Part shown: positions 43,051-51,736 of the stretch, one piece after another
Layout: every line of letters begins with the position of its first letter
How positions within the stretch are numbered: the stretch's first letter is position 1
From: an uncultured Clostridia bacterium
GTDB lineage: Bacteria > Bacillota > Clostridia > TANB77 > CAG-508
Assembly: GCA_934119935.1 (NCBI GenBank)
Contig: CAKOSX010000002.1
Coordinates: 186,001 to 250,000, forward strand
Direction: 5' to 3'
DNA: 64,000 bases
Translations under genes and position numbers: made by a program
The notes under the pieces: model-generated
What the model was told of the DNA's origin: nothing
Seen by the model: the letters and a program-made list of their open reading frames with translations, nothing else
The model's database searches: none

Positions 43051-44655
43051 ATGAAGGTTATAGAAAAATACAAAAATGAGATAGAAAATGCTACAAAAGA
43101 GGGAAGAAAAATTATTGCGTGTATGTGCAATAATGAGGTTAAGTCTTTAAATTATGAGGTAAACGAAATTGATAATATTGAATTATTAGATATAAGCTCA
43201 AAGGATGGACACAGAATTTATATAAGAGGAATTTTATACATAATGGCAAAGGCTTTACATGAAGTGTATCCAGAGGCTTTGCTTAGTGTAAATTATCAGC
43301 TATCTAGTGCAATGTTTTGCAAGATTGATAACATGGAAATTACAGATGAAATGATCGCAAATGTTAAGGCTAGAATGCAGGAGATAATTAATCAAAATTT
43401 AGAAATAAAAAAAGTTGTTATGACTAAAGAGGAAGCGGAAGAGTTTTATTCTAACGAGAAAACCTTAAGAGGAATTGTTCAAATTGATAATACTCAAAAA
43501 GAGGGAGTGTCGCTATATTATTGTGAGAACTATTTTAATTATTTCTTTGGTGTAATGCCCATAACAACAGCATATACCAATGTTTTTGATATTATTAAAT
43601 ATGGTGATGGTTTCTTGGTTAGATACCCATCTGCAGAAAAGCCAAATGAACTTACAAATTATAAGAGCAACAAAAAATTATTATCTACTTTGGAAGAGTA
43701 CGAAGATATTCACAGAGTGCTAAAAATAGATACTTTGTATAAATTAAATAAAGAAATTAAAGAAGGTAGAACATCGAATTTAATACTACTTTCAGAAGCT
43801 TTACATGAGAAGAAAATGGCAAATATCGCAGATGATATTGCAAAAAGAAAAAATGTAAAAATGGTTTTAATAGCTGGTCCATCATCATCTGGAAAGACTA
43901 CTTTTGCAAAGAGATTGGGTGTTGAGTTAAGATTAAATGGCTTAAAACCAGTAACAATTTCGGTTGATAATTATTTTGTAGAAAGAGTAGACAATCCCAA
44001 AGACGAAAATGGAGACTATGACTTTGAATGTTTAGAGGCAATAGATTTAGAGCTATTTAATAATCACATTAAAACATTATTAGACGGCGGAACGATAGAC
44101 GTACCAACATTTGATTTTAAAGTTGGAACAAAACGTTATAATGGTGAAAAGATGCATCTTGCAGATGATGAAATTCTTGTAATAGAGGGAATTCATTGCT
44201 TGAATGATAAACTTACAAGTTCAATACCAATGGAACAAAAATACAAGATTTACATAAGCGATTTAACTGTTTTAAACATAGATTATTGTAACAGAATATC
44301 TACAACAGATACAAGGTTAATCAGAAGAATTGTTAGAGATAACAATTTTAGAGGATATAGCGCATTGCACACATTAAGAACATGGGCAAGTGTTAATAGA
44401 GGAGAAAACAAAAATATATTCCCATATCAAGAAAATTGTGATGTTATGTTCAATTCATCATTAATATATGAATTAAGTGTTTTGAAAAAGCAAGCATTAC
44501 CATTGTTACAAGAAATAACAAATGCCGAACCAGAATATGCAGAAGCAAAGAGATTGGCAGAATTTTTAAAGTATTTTGAAGAAGTAGACGAAGATTTAAT
44601 ACCAAGAAATTCATTATTAAGAGAATTTGTTGGTGGAAGCATATTTGGAGATTAG
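43051..44655 (+). CDS. Uridine kinase-family nucleoside kinase with TGS/tRNA-synthetase-like N-terminus
   Basis: 534 residues. Residues ~1-70 look TGS-like, ~75-230 like the second additional domain of threonyl-tRNA synthetases, and ~260-500 are a P-loop nucleoside kinase with Walker A GPSSSGKTTFAKRL near 275, ISVDNYFV, LVIEGIHCLND and RRIVRDNNFRG. This fusion is standard in Clostridia and is annotated as a nucleoside kinase (pyrimidine salvage inferred). The RNHCP gene lies 24 nt downstream. Confidence 0.9.
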   Translation: MKVIEKYKNEIENATKEGRKIIACMCNNEVKSLNYEVNEIDNIELLDISSKDGHRIYIRGILYIMAKALHEVYPEALLSVNYQLSSAMFCKIDNMEITDEMIANVKARMQEIINQNLEIKKVVMTKEEAEEFYSNEKTLRGIVQIDNTQKEGVSLYYCENYFNYFFGVMPITTAYTNVFDIIKYGDGFLVRYPSAEKPNELTNYKSNKKLLSTLEEYEDIHRVLKIDTLYKLNKEIKEGRTSNLILLSEALHEKKMANIADDIAKRKNVKMVLIAGPSSSGKTTFAKRLGVELRLNGLKPVTISVDNYFVERVDNPKDENGDYDFECLEAIDLELFNNHIKTLLDGGTIDVPTFDFKVGTKRYNGEKMHLADDEILVIEGIHCLNDKLTSSIPMEQKYKIYISDLTVLNIDYCNRISTTDTRLIRRIVRDNNFRGYSALHTLRTWASVNRGENKNIFPYQENCDVMFNSSLIYELSVLKKQALPLLQEITNAEPEYAEAKRLAEFLKYFEEVDEDLIPRNSLLREFVGGSIFGD

Positions 44656-44679
44656 AGTTGAAAATGAAAGGAACAAAAA

Positions 44680-44994
44680 ATGGCTGGAAATTTTACAGAA
44701 ATAGACGAAGAATTTACATGTGAAAATTGTGGAAAACATGTGCCAAGGCTAGGATACTCATGCAGAAACCATTGCCCATACTGCTTGCATTCAAAACATG
44801 TAGATGTAAATCCTGGAGATAGGGCAGAAGAATGCCATGGAGATTTAGTTCCAGTAGGAGCTGAAATAGATAGTAAAAAAGGCTATGTAATAATTTTTAA
44901 ATGTAAAAAATGTGGAAAAATACGCAGAAATAAAGCAGCAGAAGACGACAACATGGATTTAATAATAAAATTAACTGCAATGCACAACTATTAA
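44680..44994 (+). CDS. RNHCP-domain zinc-ribbon-like protein
   Basis: 104 residues. Four cysteine pairs (CENC, CRNHCPYC, CKKC) and the name-giving RNHCPYCLHSKHVD segment identify the RNHCP family; zinc binding is likely and function unknown. It probably forms an operon with the nucleoside kinase. GAAAGGAAC precedes the start. Confidence 0.9.
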   Translation: MAGNFTEIDEEFTCENCGKHVPRLGYSCRNHCPYCLHSKHVDVNPGDRAEECHGDLVPVGAEIDSKKGYVIIFKCKKCGKIRRNKAAEDDNMDLIIKLTAMHNY

Positions 44995-45007
44995 AAATAT
45001 GTTAGTA

Positions 45008-45053
45008 AAGAAAAAAAGGCGGTGGCTCTAATGGTGAGCCACCGCCTACATAA
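45008..45053 (-). terminator. Terminator of the high-GC membrane protein gene
   Basis: GGCGGTGGCTC pairs with GAGCCACCGCC; the T-run is on the minus strand, so it ends the gene at 45073-45465. Confidence 0.85.
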
Positions 45054-45072
45054 TGGAAGCTGTATGGAATTA

Positions 45073-45465
45073 TTAGGTATTATCCTCAAACACTAACGGT
45101 CCATGAGAACCGCTGAAGCGTTTGCCGGTACCGGTATCCATCAGCTTGTCAGGGTCAGTTACCACAAGAGCTGTTTTTCGGGTGGTTCCACTTTTCCCAG
45201 TGTTGGTAAGAACCAAAACCATATGGCTGGGTTCTTTGCTACGATTGTACATCTGGTACAGCTCGTGGCGTTCGTTTCCAGTTTCCAACGTGGTATCCCA
45301 GCTCTCGATAAGAGACATGTACTGGGTTTCGCCTTCCTCAGAAAGCAGACGAAGGGCATTTTTTGCAGCGTCGTAGTTATTCATGTGCGTAATTATTGCA
45401 CAGATGACAACTGTTGCAAAGGTGATGGCAAGCGTGGTAGCGAACAACCGAATTTTCTTTGTCAT
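45073..45465 (-). CDS. Hypothetical membrane-anchored protein, high-GC cassette
   Basis: 130 residues: one N-terminal helix (~6-26, ATTLAITFATVVICAIITH) and an external domain with RLLSEEGETQYMSLIESW and VLVLTNTGKSGTTRKTALVV. No family recognised. Codon use and GC are clearly different from neighbours and resemble the 1516-3432 gene. It has a strong ribosome binding site (AGGAGGAAA), its own promoter (45561-45533) and its own terminator, consistent with acquisition as a unit. Confidence 0.65.
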   Translation of the reverse strand: MTKKIRLFATTLAITFATVVICAIITHMNNYDAAKNALRLLSEEGETQYMSLIESWDTTLETGNERHELYQMYNRSKEPSHMVLVLTNTGKSGTTRKTALVVTDPDKLMDTGTGKRFSGSHGPLVFEDNT

Positions 45466-45532
45466 GGTATTTTCCTCCTGACATCATGTAAAAAAATTTT
45501 CAGACGGAACTAAAATACTTCCGATTAACATA

Positions 45533-45561
45533 ATTATAGCACATTTTGAATAAAAATGCAA
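45533..45561 (-). promoter_or_regulatory. Promoter of the high-GC membrane protein gene
   Basis: On the minus strand, TTGCAT (45561-45556), 17-bp spacer, TATAAT (45538-45533). Confidence 0.6.
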
Positions 45562-45578
45562 AAATAGCCTACAATGCA

Positions 45579-48119
45579 TTAGATTTCTCTATTTAAATTT
45601 CCGTTTGTATATTCTTTTCCCTCTAATTTATTACCATTTTTCACTGAAGTTATTATATTATTTATTTCATCAATATTTTCATCAAGTATATTTATTCTGA
45701 CAGCTGAAATCTCGAAATCATGTGTATCTATCGATGTTATTTTACTATTGTAAATTGATGTAACGGTTTGAATATTGTCTGGAATTATTCTAAATTTAAA
45801 TCCAAGACGATCTTTTAGATAGTATTTTGCAGTATATGAATTATCTGAGATTGAAGCATTTGAATTGCCTATCAGATTAGCAGAAGATGAACAGTTTTTG
45901 CATTTCATGTCACACTTTGGATAGCATTTATTGCTTTTTCCGAGTAAACAATAAGATGAATTCATTAGCACATTTCTTCCATAGGCTATTAATTCTACTG
46001 GTAGAGGACTGTTGTTACATAGTTCTTGTAAAATAGACTTATTCAATTCGACAGATGGTGTTATTAAATTTATTCCAAGTGATTGAAGTTCTGCAATGCT
46101 GTATTTATTGAAGATATTCATTGTGTAGTTTGCAATAAATGTGTATTTCTTGTTACCAATATATTTTTTCAAAAGCTCAAATCCAGCAATATTGGATATT
46201 ACAAAGCCCTTGATTTCATAGTCTGATACGATGCTATCAACATTGTTTAATAATAGATTTTTGTAGTTTGGTTTTATTATTGTTGGCATATATATGTACA
46301 AATCAAATTTTCTCGATAAATTGAATAATAATGTATTGTATTTTTTACTTAAGAAAAATTTTAATGGAACATATATGTTATCAACATTTTCAAGCTGAGT
46401 ATAATCATATTCTAAATTAATATTTTCTAATAAAATGTTAATTTTTCTTTGAAGTACATTGTTAGTATTTTCGATTGAGCCTTTTTTATCGTGTAAAGAA
46501 GTAAAAGGTATCACTTGCTTAGATGATTTTTCGTTTCGTTTTTCTAAAAAATTATTCATTATTTTTTCTTGCAACATATTAATTGCTGTTCTACGTGCAT
46601 TATTTAAAGCACTTATGCTTGGAATATGCAGATTTTCGTCTAAGTCGATGTTTATTTTTTCGAAAGTATATGGTGTATTTCCAAGCTTATTTAATTGTTC
46701 TGCAATTCTTGTTTCTGTTATTGGCGAGTTAATCGAAATTTCTGGAACAATATCAGAAACAAATTTTACAGAAACATTATCATAAAATGGGGCAGTGTTT
46801 GTTTCTAAAGTTATAGAAATAGGCTTGGCTTTTTTTATAGAAACAGAGCAGGTTACAGGTATTTTCTTATTTTCACAATTTGGGGCAAATGTTTTATCTG
46901 TTTGGTCATTTAAAGCTTTGCTAGAAAGTTTATAAACTCTGGCTCCAGCTCTAATTTTTCCTTTCATTCGTCCAAGTTTTACAATTTGACCGATTTCTGC
47001 ATTCTTTAAATTTGTATTTCCTTTTATTAGTTCAGAAATAGTGTAAGTTCCTGTTTCGCCGTCAATGCTTATGGTATCTCCGATTCCAACAGTTTGATTT
47101 AGTTTTAATGTGATGTGCCCTCTGTTTGCATTATAGTTTGATATATTTCCTAAATACAATCCCATATTATTGGGCTTGTCTTTGAATATTAACTTTCTGT
47201 TTGGCTCTGATAATAAATGTCCGCTAGAGAATCCGCCTCTATTAAATACTTGCTGTAATTCTAATTTATCTGCTTCATCAACCACATATTTGTTGCCAGA
47301 CAAAGCTAGGTCTATGTATTTTCTATAAATTCTTGTAACAGTTGCAACATATTCTGGAGTTTTCATTCTGCCTTCAATTTTAAAAGAATTTATACCTAAT
47401 TTTACAAGAGTAGGCAAGGTGTCTAGAGAACAAAGGTCTCGTGGACTAAGTAAATAGCCTTTATCAAGAACGCTTTCAGTACCGTTTTTATCTTCTAGCA
47501 ATTCATAAGGAAGTCTACATGGCTGAGCACATTTTCCTCTATTACCAGAGCGCCCTCCAACCAAGCTAGAAAATAAACACTGACCAGAGTATGATATACA
47601 AAGTGCACCATGTACAAATATTTCTAGGTCAACTTTACAATTATTTCTAATATATTCAATCTCGTTAATTGGAACTTCTCTAGATAGAACGACTCTCGAA
47701 AATCCAAGTTTCTCAAGTTCTAAAACGCCTTCTAAATTATGAACAGACATCTGAGTGCTTCCGTGAATTTCCATTCCTGGAAAGTGAGCAATTAAATATT
47801 TTGCAAGACCAAGGTCTTGAACGATAATTGCATCGACTCCACATTTATAAGCAGATTCGGCAACTTTAATGGCATCGGCAAACTCATCATCTGTAATTAA
47901 AGTATTTAATGTTAGATTAGTTTTTACATTTCTTAGTTTACAATATTTTACGACTTCTGCAACTTCCTCCAAAGAAAAATTCTTCGCACTGGCCCTTGCA
48001 CTAAAACTGTTAGCACCAAAATAAATGCAATCAGCACCATTTTGAACTCCGGCTCTAACACAATCAAAATCACCAGCAGGAACCAATAACTCTGGAACTA
48101 TATTAATTTCGTTATTCAT
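45579..48119 (-). CDS. U32 family peptidase/RlhA-like protein with DUF3656
   Basis: 846 residues. Starts ELLVPAGDFDCVRAGVQNGA, with FVHGALCISYSGQCLFSS and GNRGKCAQPCRLPYEL, the U32 signature; a DUF3656-type middle and a second U32-like repeat toward the C-terminus with a Cys cluster (CLLGKSNKCYPKCDMKCKNC). The layout matches RlhA/YdcP, which is needed for hydroxylation of 23S rRNA; the cysteines could hold an Fe-S cluster. Protease activity is not implied. AGGAGGAA precedes the start. Confidence 0.88.
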   Translation of the reverse strand: MNNEINIVPELLVPAGDFDCVRAGVQNGADCIYFGANSFSARASAKNFSLEEVAEVVKYCKLRNVKTNLTLNTLITDDEFADAIKVAESAYKCGVDAIIVQDLGLAKYLIAHFPGMEIHGSTQMSVHNLEGVLELEKLGFSRVVLSREVPINEIEYIRNNCKVDLEIFVHGALCISYSGQCLFSSLVGGRSGNRGKCAQPCRLPYELLEDKNGTESVLDKGYLLSPRDLCSLDTLPTLVKLGINSFKIEGRMKTPEYVATVTRIYRKYIDLALSGNKYVVDEADKLELQQVFNRGGFSSGHLLSEPNRKLIFKDKPNNMGLYLGNISNYNANRGHITLKLNQTVGIGDTISIDGETGTYTISELIKGNTNLKNAEIGQIVKLGRMKGKIRAGARVYKLSSKALNDQTDKTFAPNCENKKIPVTCSVSIKKAKPISITLETNTAPFYDNVSVKFVSDIVPEISINSPITETRIAEQLNKLGNTPYTFEKINIDLDENLHIPSISALNNARRTAINMLQEKIMNNFLEKRNEKSSKQVIPFTSLHDKKGSIENTNNVLQRKINILLENINLEYDYTQLENVDNIYVPLKFFLSKKYNTLLFNLSRKFDLYIYMPTIIKPNYKNLLLNNVDSIVSDYEIKGFVISNIAGFELLKKYIGNKKYTFIANYTMNIFNKYSIAELQSLGINLITPSVELNKSILQELCNNSPLPVELIAYGRNVLMNSSYCLLGKSNKCYPKCDMKCKNCSSSANLIGNSNASISDNSYTAKYYLKDRLGFKFRIIPDNIQTVTSIYNSKITSIDTHDFEISAVRINILDENIDEINNIITSVKNGNKLEGKEYTNGNLNREI

Positions 48120-48193
48120 GTATAAATTTATTCCTCCTTCGAGGTAGAAAGTTAAGAAATTTCAACCTCAATTTTACAACTCTATATATTGTA

Positions 48194-48221
48194 ACACACT
48201 TTACGAAAAATTCATACTATA
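48194..48221 (+). promoter_or_regulatory. Putative SigK-type promoter of the Cys/Gly-rich miniprotein
   Basis: AC (48194-48195), 17 nt, CATACTATA (48213-48221), fitting AC-N16/17-CATANNNTA. Confidence 0.45.
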
Positions 48222-48251
48222 TTATATAAAACAAAAAAGGAGGAATCTAAA

Positions 48252-48467
48252 ATGCAAGACGACAATAGAGGTGGATGCAACAGTGGAAGTTGCGGATGTG
48301 ACGAAGGACCAAGAGGAGGATGTGGACGCAATGAAGGTTGTGGCTGCGGACCATTTGGTGGACTATTTGGCGGAAACAATTGCGGATGCGGAGATAGCGG
48401 AATTTTATTCTTCATAATAATATTCTTACTATTATTTACAAACAACGGATGCTGTGGTGGCAGATAA
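48252..48467 (+). CDS. Cys/Gly-rich small protein with C-terminal membrane helix (coat-like)
   Basis: 71 residues. The first ~48 are Gly/Cys/Asn-rich (GGCNSGSCGCDEG, RNEGCGCGPF), followed by a hydrophobic stretch (ILFFIIIFLLLF) and CCGGR. AAAGGAGGA precedes the start. Composition resembles small coat or YjcZ-like sporulation proteins, and a SigK-type promoter is visible upstream; role otherwise unknown. Confidence 0.7.
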   Translation: MQDDNRGGCNSGSCGCDEGPRGGCGRNEGCGCGPFGGLFGGNNCGCGDSGILFFIIIFLLLFTNNGCCGGR

Positions 48468-48473
48468 AACATA

Positions 48474-48516
48474 AAAAAGATGCTAGACTATAAAAAATAG
48501 GCTAGCATTTTTTTTT
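48474..48516 (+). terminator. Terminator after the Cys/Gly-rich gene
   Basis: AAAAAAGATGCTAG pairs with CTAGCATTTTTTTT around a CTATAAAAAATAG inner stem. Confidence 0.85.
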
Positions 48517-48550
48517 GATATGTGTTACAATAGATTTCGCAAGAGAAAAT

Positions 48551-48626
48551 GCCAATATAGCTCAGTTGGTAGAGCAACGGATTCGTAACCCGTAGGTCAG
48601 CAGTTCGATTCTGCTTATTGGCTCCA
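48551..48626 (+). tRNA. tRNA-Thr(CGT)
   Basis: Full cloverleaf: acceptor GCCAATA/TATTGGC, D-arm CTCAGTTGGTAGAG, anticodon loop TTCGTAA (anticodon CGT, reads ACG), T-arm AGCAG-TTCGATT-CTGCT and genomically encoded CCA. The base pair closing the anticodon loop is A-C (ACGGA against CCCGT), an unusual mismatch. Confidence 0.93.
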
Positions 48627-48675
48627 AATTATAAATATATGAAATCAAGATAATTGTTGGATAGGGGGATAATAT

Positions 48676-49668
48676 ATGAACAAAGAAGAAATTCAAAATC
48701 TGGTATGTGAAGAATTAGTTGAACATATAGCAAGCTTATTAGAAAAAGGGCTTATTAGAGCTGAGCAAGTTCAGGAGCTTGCACCTATGATTGAAAAGGC
48801 TATGAATGTAAGATTAGCTGAAGAAAACAAAAATGAAGAAATTGAGAAAAAAAGTAATGAATCGGTTGCTAAACAGGAGTCTATGAGTGATGAACAATTT
48901 TATGAAGATTATAATAGTTTGTTGAAAGCAGTTGCAGGCATAGATGGAACAGAAAACAATATGGTAGAGTTGATAGAAGAACTTGCGGAAGAGATGGAAA
49001 GAAGAGGCATAACAAACGAACAGCTTCACCATGATATTGCAAAATACAGAGAAGAAGCCAAGAAAAAATCTAATAAAGCAGCTGAGAAAGCTCAAGAAAA
49101 AGAAAATAAAACGGTTATTCAACAGGAATCAATGAGTGATGAACAATTTTATGAAGCTTATAACAGTATGTTGAGAGTAGTTGCAGGTGAAGACGGAACA
49201 GAACATAATATGGTAGATATAACAGAAATTGCGGATGAAATGGAAAGAAGAGGCATAACAAACGAACAGCTTCACCATGACATTGCAAAATACAGAGAAG
49301 CAAAGAAAAAATCTGGTAAAGCAGCAGAAATAGCTCAATTAAGTGATGCAGAATTAATCAAAAGGATTAATGATTTTAGGGAAGCTTTACAAAAAGGAAA
49401 TTATGTTACAGTTACAAATCCAGAGACAATAAAATTACTTCAAAATGAAGCGAAAAACAGAGGACTAATTGGAGAAAAAGAAAACAATTATAGTAAAAGA
49501 GAAGAAACTCAAAATCCACAATCATTTGAACAGAACAAGGGAAAAATTAATATTACTAATATAGTAAGAACAGGATTACAAAGCTTGCAAATTGGTAATG
49601 AAGAAGTTGAGCAAGCTTCAAATAATTTGTCTAAAGACACACAAGAGAAGGATATAGGAGAAAGATAA
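48676..49668 (+). CDS. Hypothetical protein with internal duplication
   Basis: 330 residues, mostly helical and charged. Two copies of a ~75-residue unit (each with SMSDEQFYExYNS, VAGxDGTExNMV, EMERRGITNEQLHHDIAKYR) span ~70-145 and ~157-230; a third divergent region begins LSDAELIKRINDFREAL. No membrane segment, no known motif. AGGGGGA precedes the start; the next gene begins 1 nt after its stop. Confidence 0.65.
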   Translation: MNKEEIQNLVCEELVEHIASLLEKGLIRAEQVQELAPMIEKAMNVRLAEENKNEEIEKKSNESVAKQESMSDEQFYEDYNSLLKAVAGIDGTENNMVELIEELAEEMERRGITNEQLHHDIAKYREEAKKKSNKAAEKAQEKENKTVIQQESMSDEQFYEAYNSMLRVVAGEDGTEHNMVDITEIADEMERRGITNEQLHHDIAKYREAKKKSGKAAEIAQLSDAELIKRINDFREALQKGNYVTVTNPETIKLLQNEAKNRGLIGEKENNYSKREETQNPQSFEQNKGKINITNIVRTGLQSLQIGNEEVEQASNNLSKDTQEKDIGER

Positions 49669-49669
49669 T

Positions 49670-50131
49670 ATGGTAACTTATGCAATGGCATATACAGAAG
49701 TTTTTGAATTATTGAAGTATTTTCCAGAAGAGCAGTTAAGTCGAATTCCAGCAGAAAAAATAGAATTTTTTAAACAGAATAAAGATCCAAATTACAATTT
49801 TGAAATAAAAGATACAGAAGATATAACCCAAAATAATATATCGCGAAAAGCTTATGCAATTATTATAGCTTTGTATAATGATTATTTTCTATCAGAAAAC
49901 AAGAAAGTAACTTTAAAAGCATTATTGAAGCAAAATGATAGAAATAGAGAAATCAATAAACAGCAGGAGTATAATTTAAAAAATGTAATAAAAAAGGATA
50001 ATACAAAAATCGATAACATTCAAGAAAATGCAAGTGAAAATATGGAACTTATAAAAGTTGAAGAAAAAAATGTTTTTGCAAAGATAATGAACAAAGTTAA
50101 AAGTATGTTAAATCAGTTGAAAAAACCTTAA
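49670..50131 (+). CDS. Hypothetical protein
   Basis: 153 residues. The first ~90 form a compact helical region (AMAYTEVFELLKYFPEEQLS, IPAEKIEFFKQNKDPNYNF, AYAIIIALYNDYF), a pattern seen in small Clostridia proteins of unknown function; the rest is a Lys/Asn-rich tail. GGAGAAAG precedes the start and it is tightly coupled to the repeat-containing gene upstream. Confidence 0.6.
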   Translation: MVTYAMAYTEVFELLKYFPEEQLSRIPAEKIEFFKQNKDPNYNFEIKDTEDITQNNISRKAYAIIIALYNDYFLSENKKVTLKALLKQNDRNREINKQQEYNLKNVIKKDNTKIDNIQENASENMELIKVEEKNVFAKIMNKVKSMLNQLKKP

Positions 50132-50175
50132 CTTATTAATTTTAAACGTTTAAATGCATAAAAAAAGGAAAAATT

Positions 50176-51465
50176 ATGGAGAGAGAAAAAAGAATAATAA
50201 GTAAAAAGATGACTACTGTAATAATTATTGGCATATTGTTAGTTATATATGGTATTTTGTGGGGAATATACCATGTATTAACAAAAACGAGTAGTAATGT
50301 TAATATAGAAATAGGAATGAATTCTACAACTGCGGTATACTCAAATACAAATGAGCTTATACCCAATAAGTCGGATATGGAATATTCACTTTACTCTGCA
50401 AATGCAATATTAGACGAACAATTTAGCTACAATGGACCAACTTTTAATTTGGAAAACATATTTGTAAAATCAAAGGTAGAGCTAGAGAATCAATTAAAGA
50501 CTTATATTGGAACGGATAAAGTAAAAACGGATGATGGAGAAATTTTAGTTTTAGGTGAAAAATATAATGATGAATTTTTTACTAGTAACAATTTAGCAAT
50601 AGTGATGATTCCTGATGTAATGCATGATGTAGAAGTGAAAGGTGTAAGAAAAAATAAATCGACAGCCATAATAAATATCAAAGATGAACAATATGTGACT
50701 AGTACGGCAACTTTAACTGAACCAAGTTTTATTTTTGTAACGCTTGATAAAAGTGTTGAAACTGTTAATTTTAATATTTACAAGATAACAAGATATGAAA
50801 GAAATGAGAATTATAAAGCAACTTTTATATTTGCTGGAGTTGCTATTACAATTATAGTTATAATTATAGCATGCTTAAGTATATCAGCGCATAATGCAAA
50901 AGTAGAAATTAAGGAATATAAACCAATAATTTATTTATATCCAACAGAAGAAACAGAAATAACAGCAGAGTTAGGATATCCAGAAAAAATAACTTGTTCA
51001 TATCCACAATATAAAAATGGATGGAAAGTACTTGCAAAAATTAATGGTGACCTAGTTGATTTGAATACTAAAAGAGATCTATATTCACTTTATTACGAAA
51101 GCACAAATGTTGTGAAATTTAAAGTTGAAAAAGATGGATTTATAGTGAAAGGCACAGATGCAGCAGAGTTTTTAGAAGATAAGCTTGCATTACTTGGATT
51201 GAATGAAAGAGAAGCAGAAGAATTTATTGTATATTGGCTACCAAAATTGCAAGAAAATAAATATAATTATATAAGATTTGCGACAATTGAAGAAATAAAT
51301 GAAAATATGCCATTAAAATTTTCAACTGAGCCAGATTCATTAATAAGAGTTCTTATGACATATAAGGGATTGAAAAATCCTATTAAAGTTCAAGAACAGA
51401 AATTGAAAATACCAGAAAGAAATGGCTTTGTAGCTGTTGAATGGGGTGGCACAGAAATTAATTAG
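50176..51465 (+). CDS. Hypothetical two-helix membrane protein with IYLYPT domain
   Basis: 429 residues. Helices at ~14-36 and ~216-238 bound an external domain; the C-terminal domain starts KPIIYLYPTEETEITAELGY, followed by SYPQYKNGWKVLAKINGDL, YYEST and FVAVEWGG, a recognisable but uncharacterised bacterial domain. AAAAGGAA precedes the start. Likely co-transcribed with the two hypothetical genes upstream. Confidence 0.65.
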   Translation: MEREKRIISKKMTTVIIIGILLVIYGILWGIYHVLTKTSSNVNIEIGMNSTTAVYSNTNELIPNKSDMEYSLYSANAILDEQFSYNGPTFNLENIFVKSKVELENQLKTYIGTDKVKTDDGEILVLGEKYNDEFFTSNNLAIVMIPDVMHDVEVKGVRKNKSTAIINIKDEQYVTSTATLTEPSFIFVTLDKSVETVNFNIYKITRYERNENYKATFIFAGVAITIIVIIIACLSISAHNAKVEIKEYKPIIYLYPTEETEITAELGYPEKITCSYPQYKNGWKVLAKINGDLVDLNTKRDLYSLYYESTNVVKFKVEKDGFIVKGTDAAEFLEDKLALLGLNEREAEEFIVYWLPKLQENKYNYIRFATIEEINENMPLKFSTEPDSLIRVLMTYKGLKNPIKVQEQKLKIPERNGFVAVEWGGTEIN

Positions 51466-51472
51466 AATAAAG

Positions 51473-51512
51473 AAATTTCTAGAATCACATAATGACTCTA
51501 GAAATTTTTATT
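51473..51512 (+). terminator. Terminator after the IYLYPT-domain gene
   Basis: AAATTTCTAGA pairs with TCTAGAAATTT, then TTA-TTTA. Confidence 0.8.
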
Positions 51513-51579
51513 TACTTTATGTAATTGTCATAAAGGGATGTTCGATTGAGTGAAATATAGGAAAAATAAAGCATTACTA

Positions 51580-51608
51580 TTGAAAAATTATGTAAAACAT
51601 GATAAAAT
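51580..51608 (+). promoter_or_regulatory. Promoter of the 51737 gene
   Basis: TTGAAA (51580-51585), 17-bp spacer, TAAAAT (51603-51608). An ATAGCAA/TTGCTAT hairpin followed by a T-run (51618-51651) lies in the leader and could attenuate. Confidence 0.5.
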
Positions 51609-51736
51609 ATCATATGATATAGCAAATTGCTATGTTATTATTTTTTTTCCACTAAATAGTGAGAGAAATATTTCCCTGGCTTTTAGTTTTACATACAGTA
51701 AGTTATAAACAAAAAAGCATTAAGGAGGAAAAAATT

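Noticed and set aside
45103..45513. Overlapping plus-strand ORFs opposite the high-GC membrane protein
   Set aside because: No suitable ribosome binding sites; the minus-strand frame has promoter, RBS, signal anchor and terminator.
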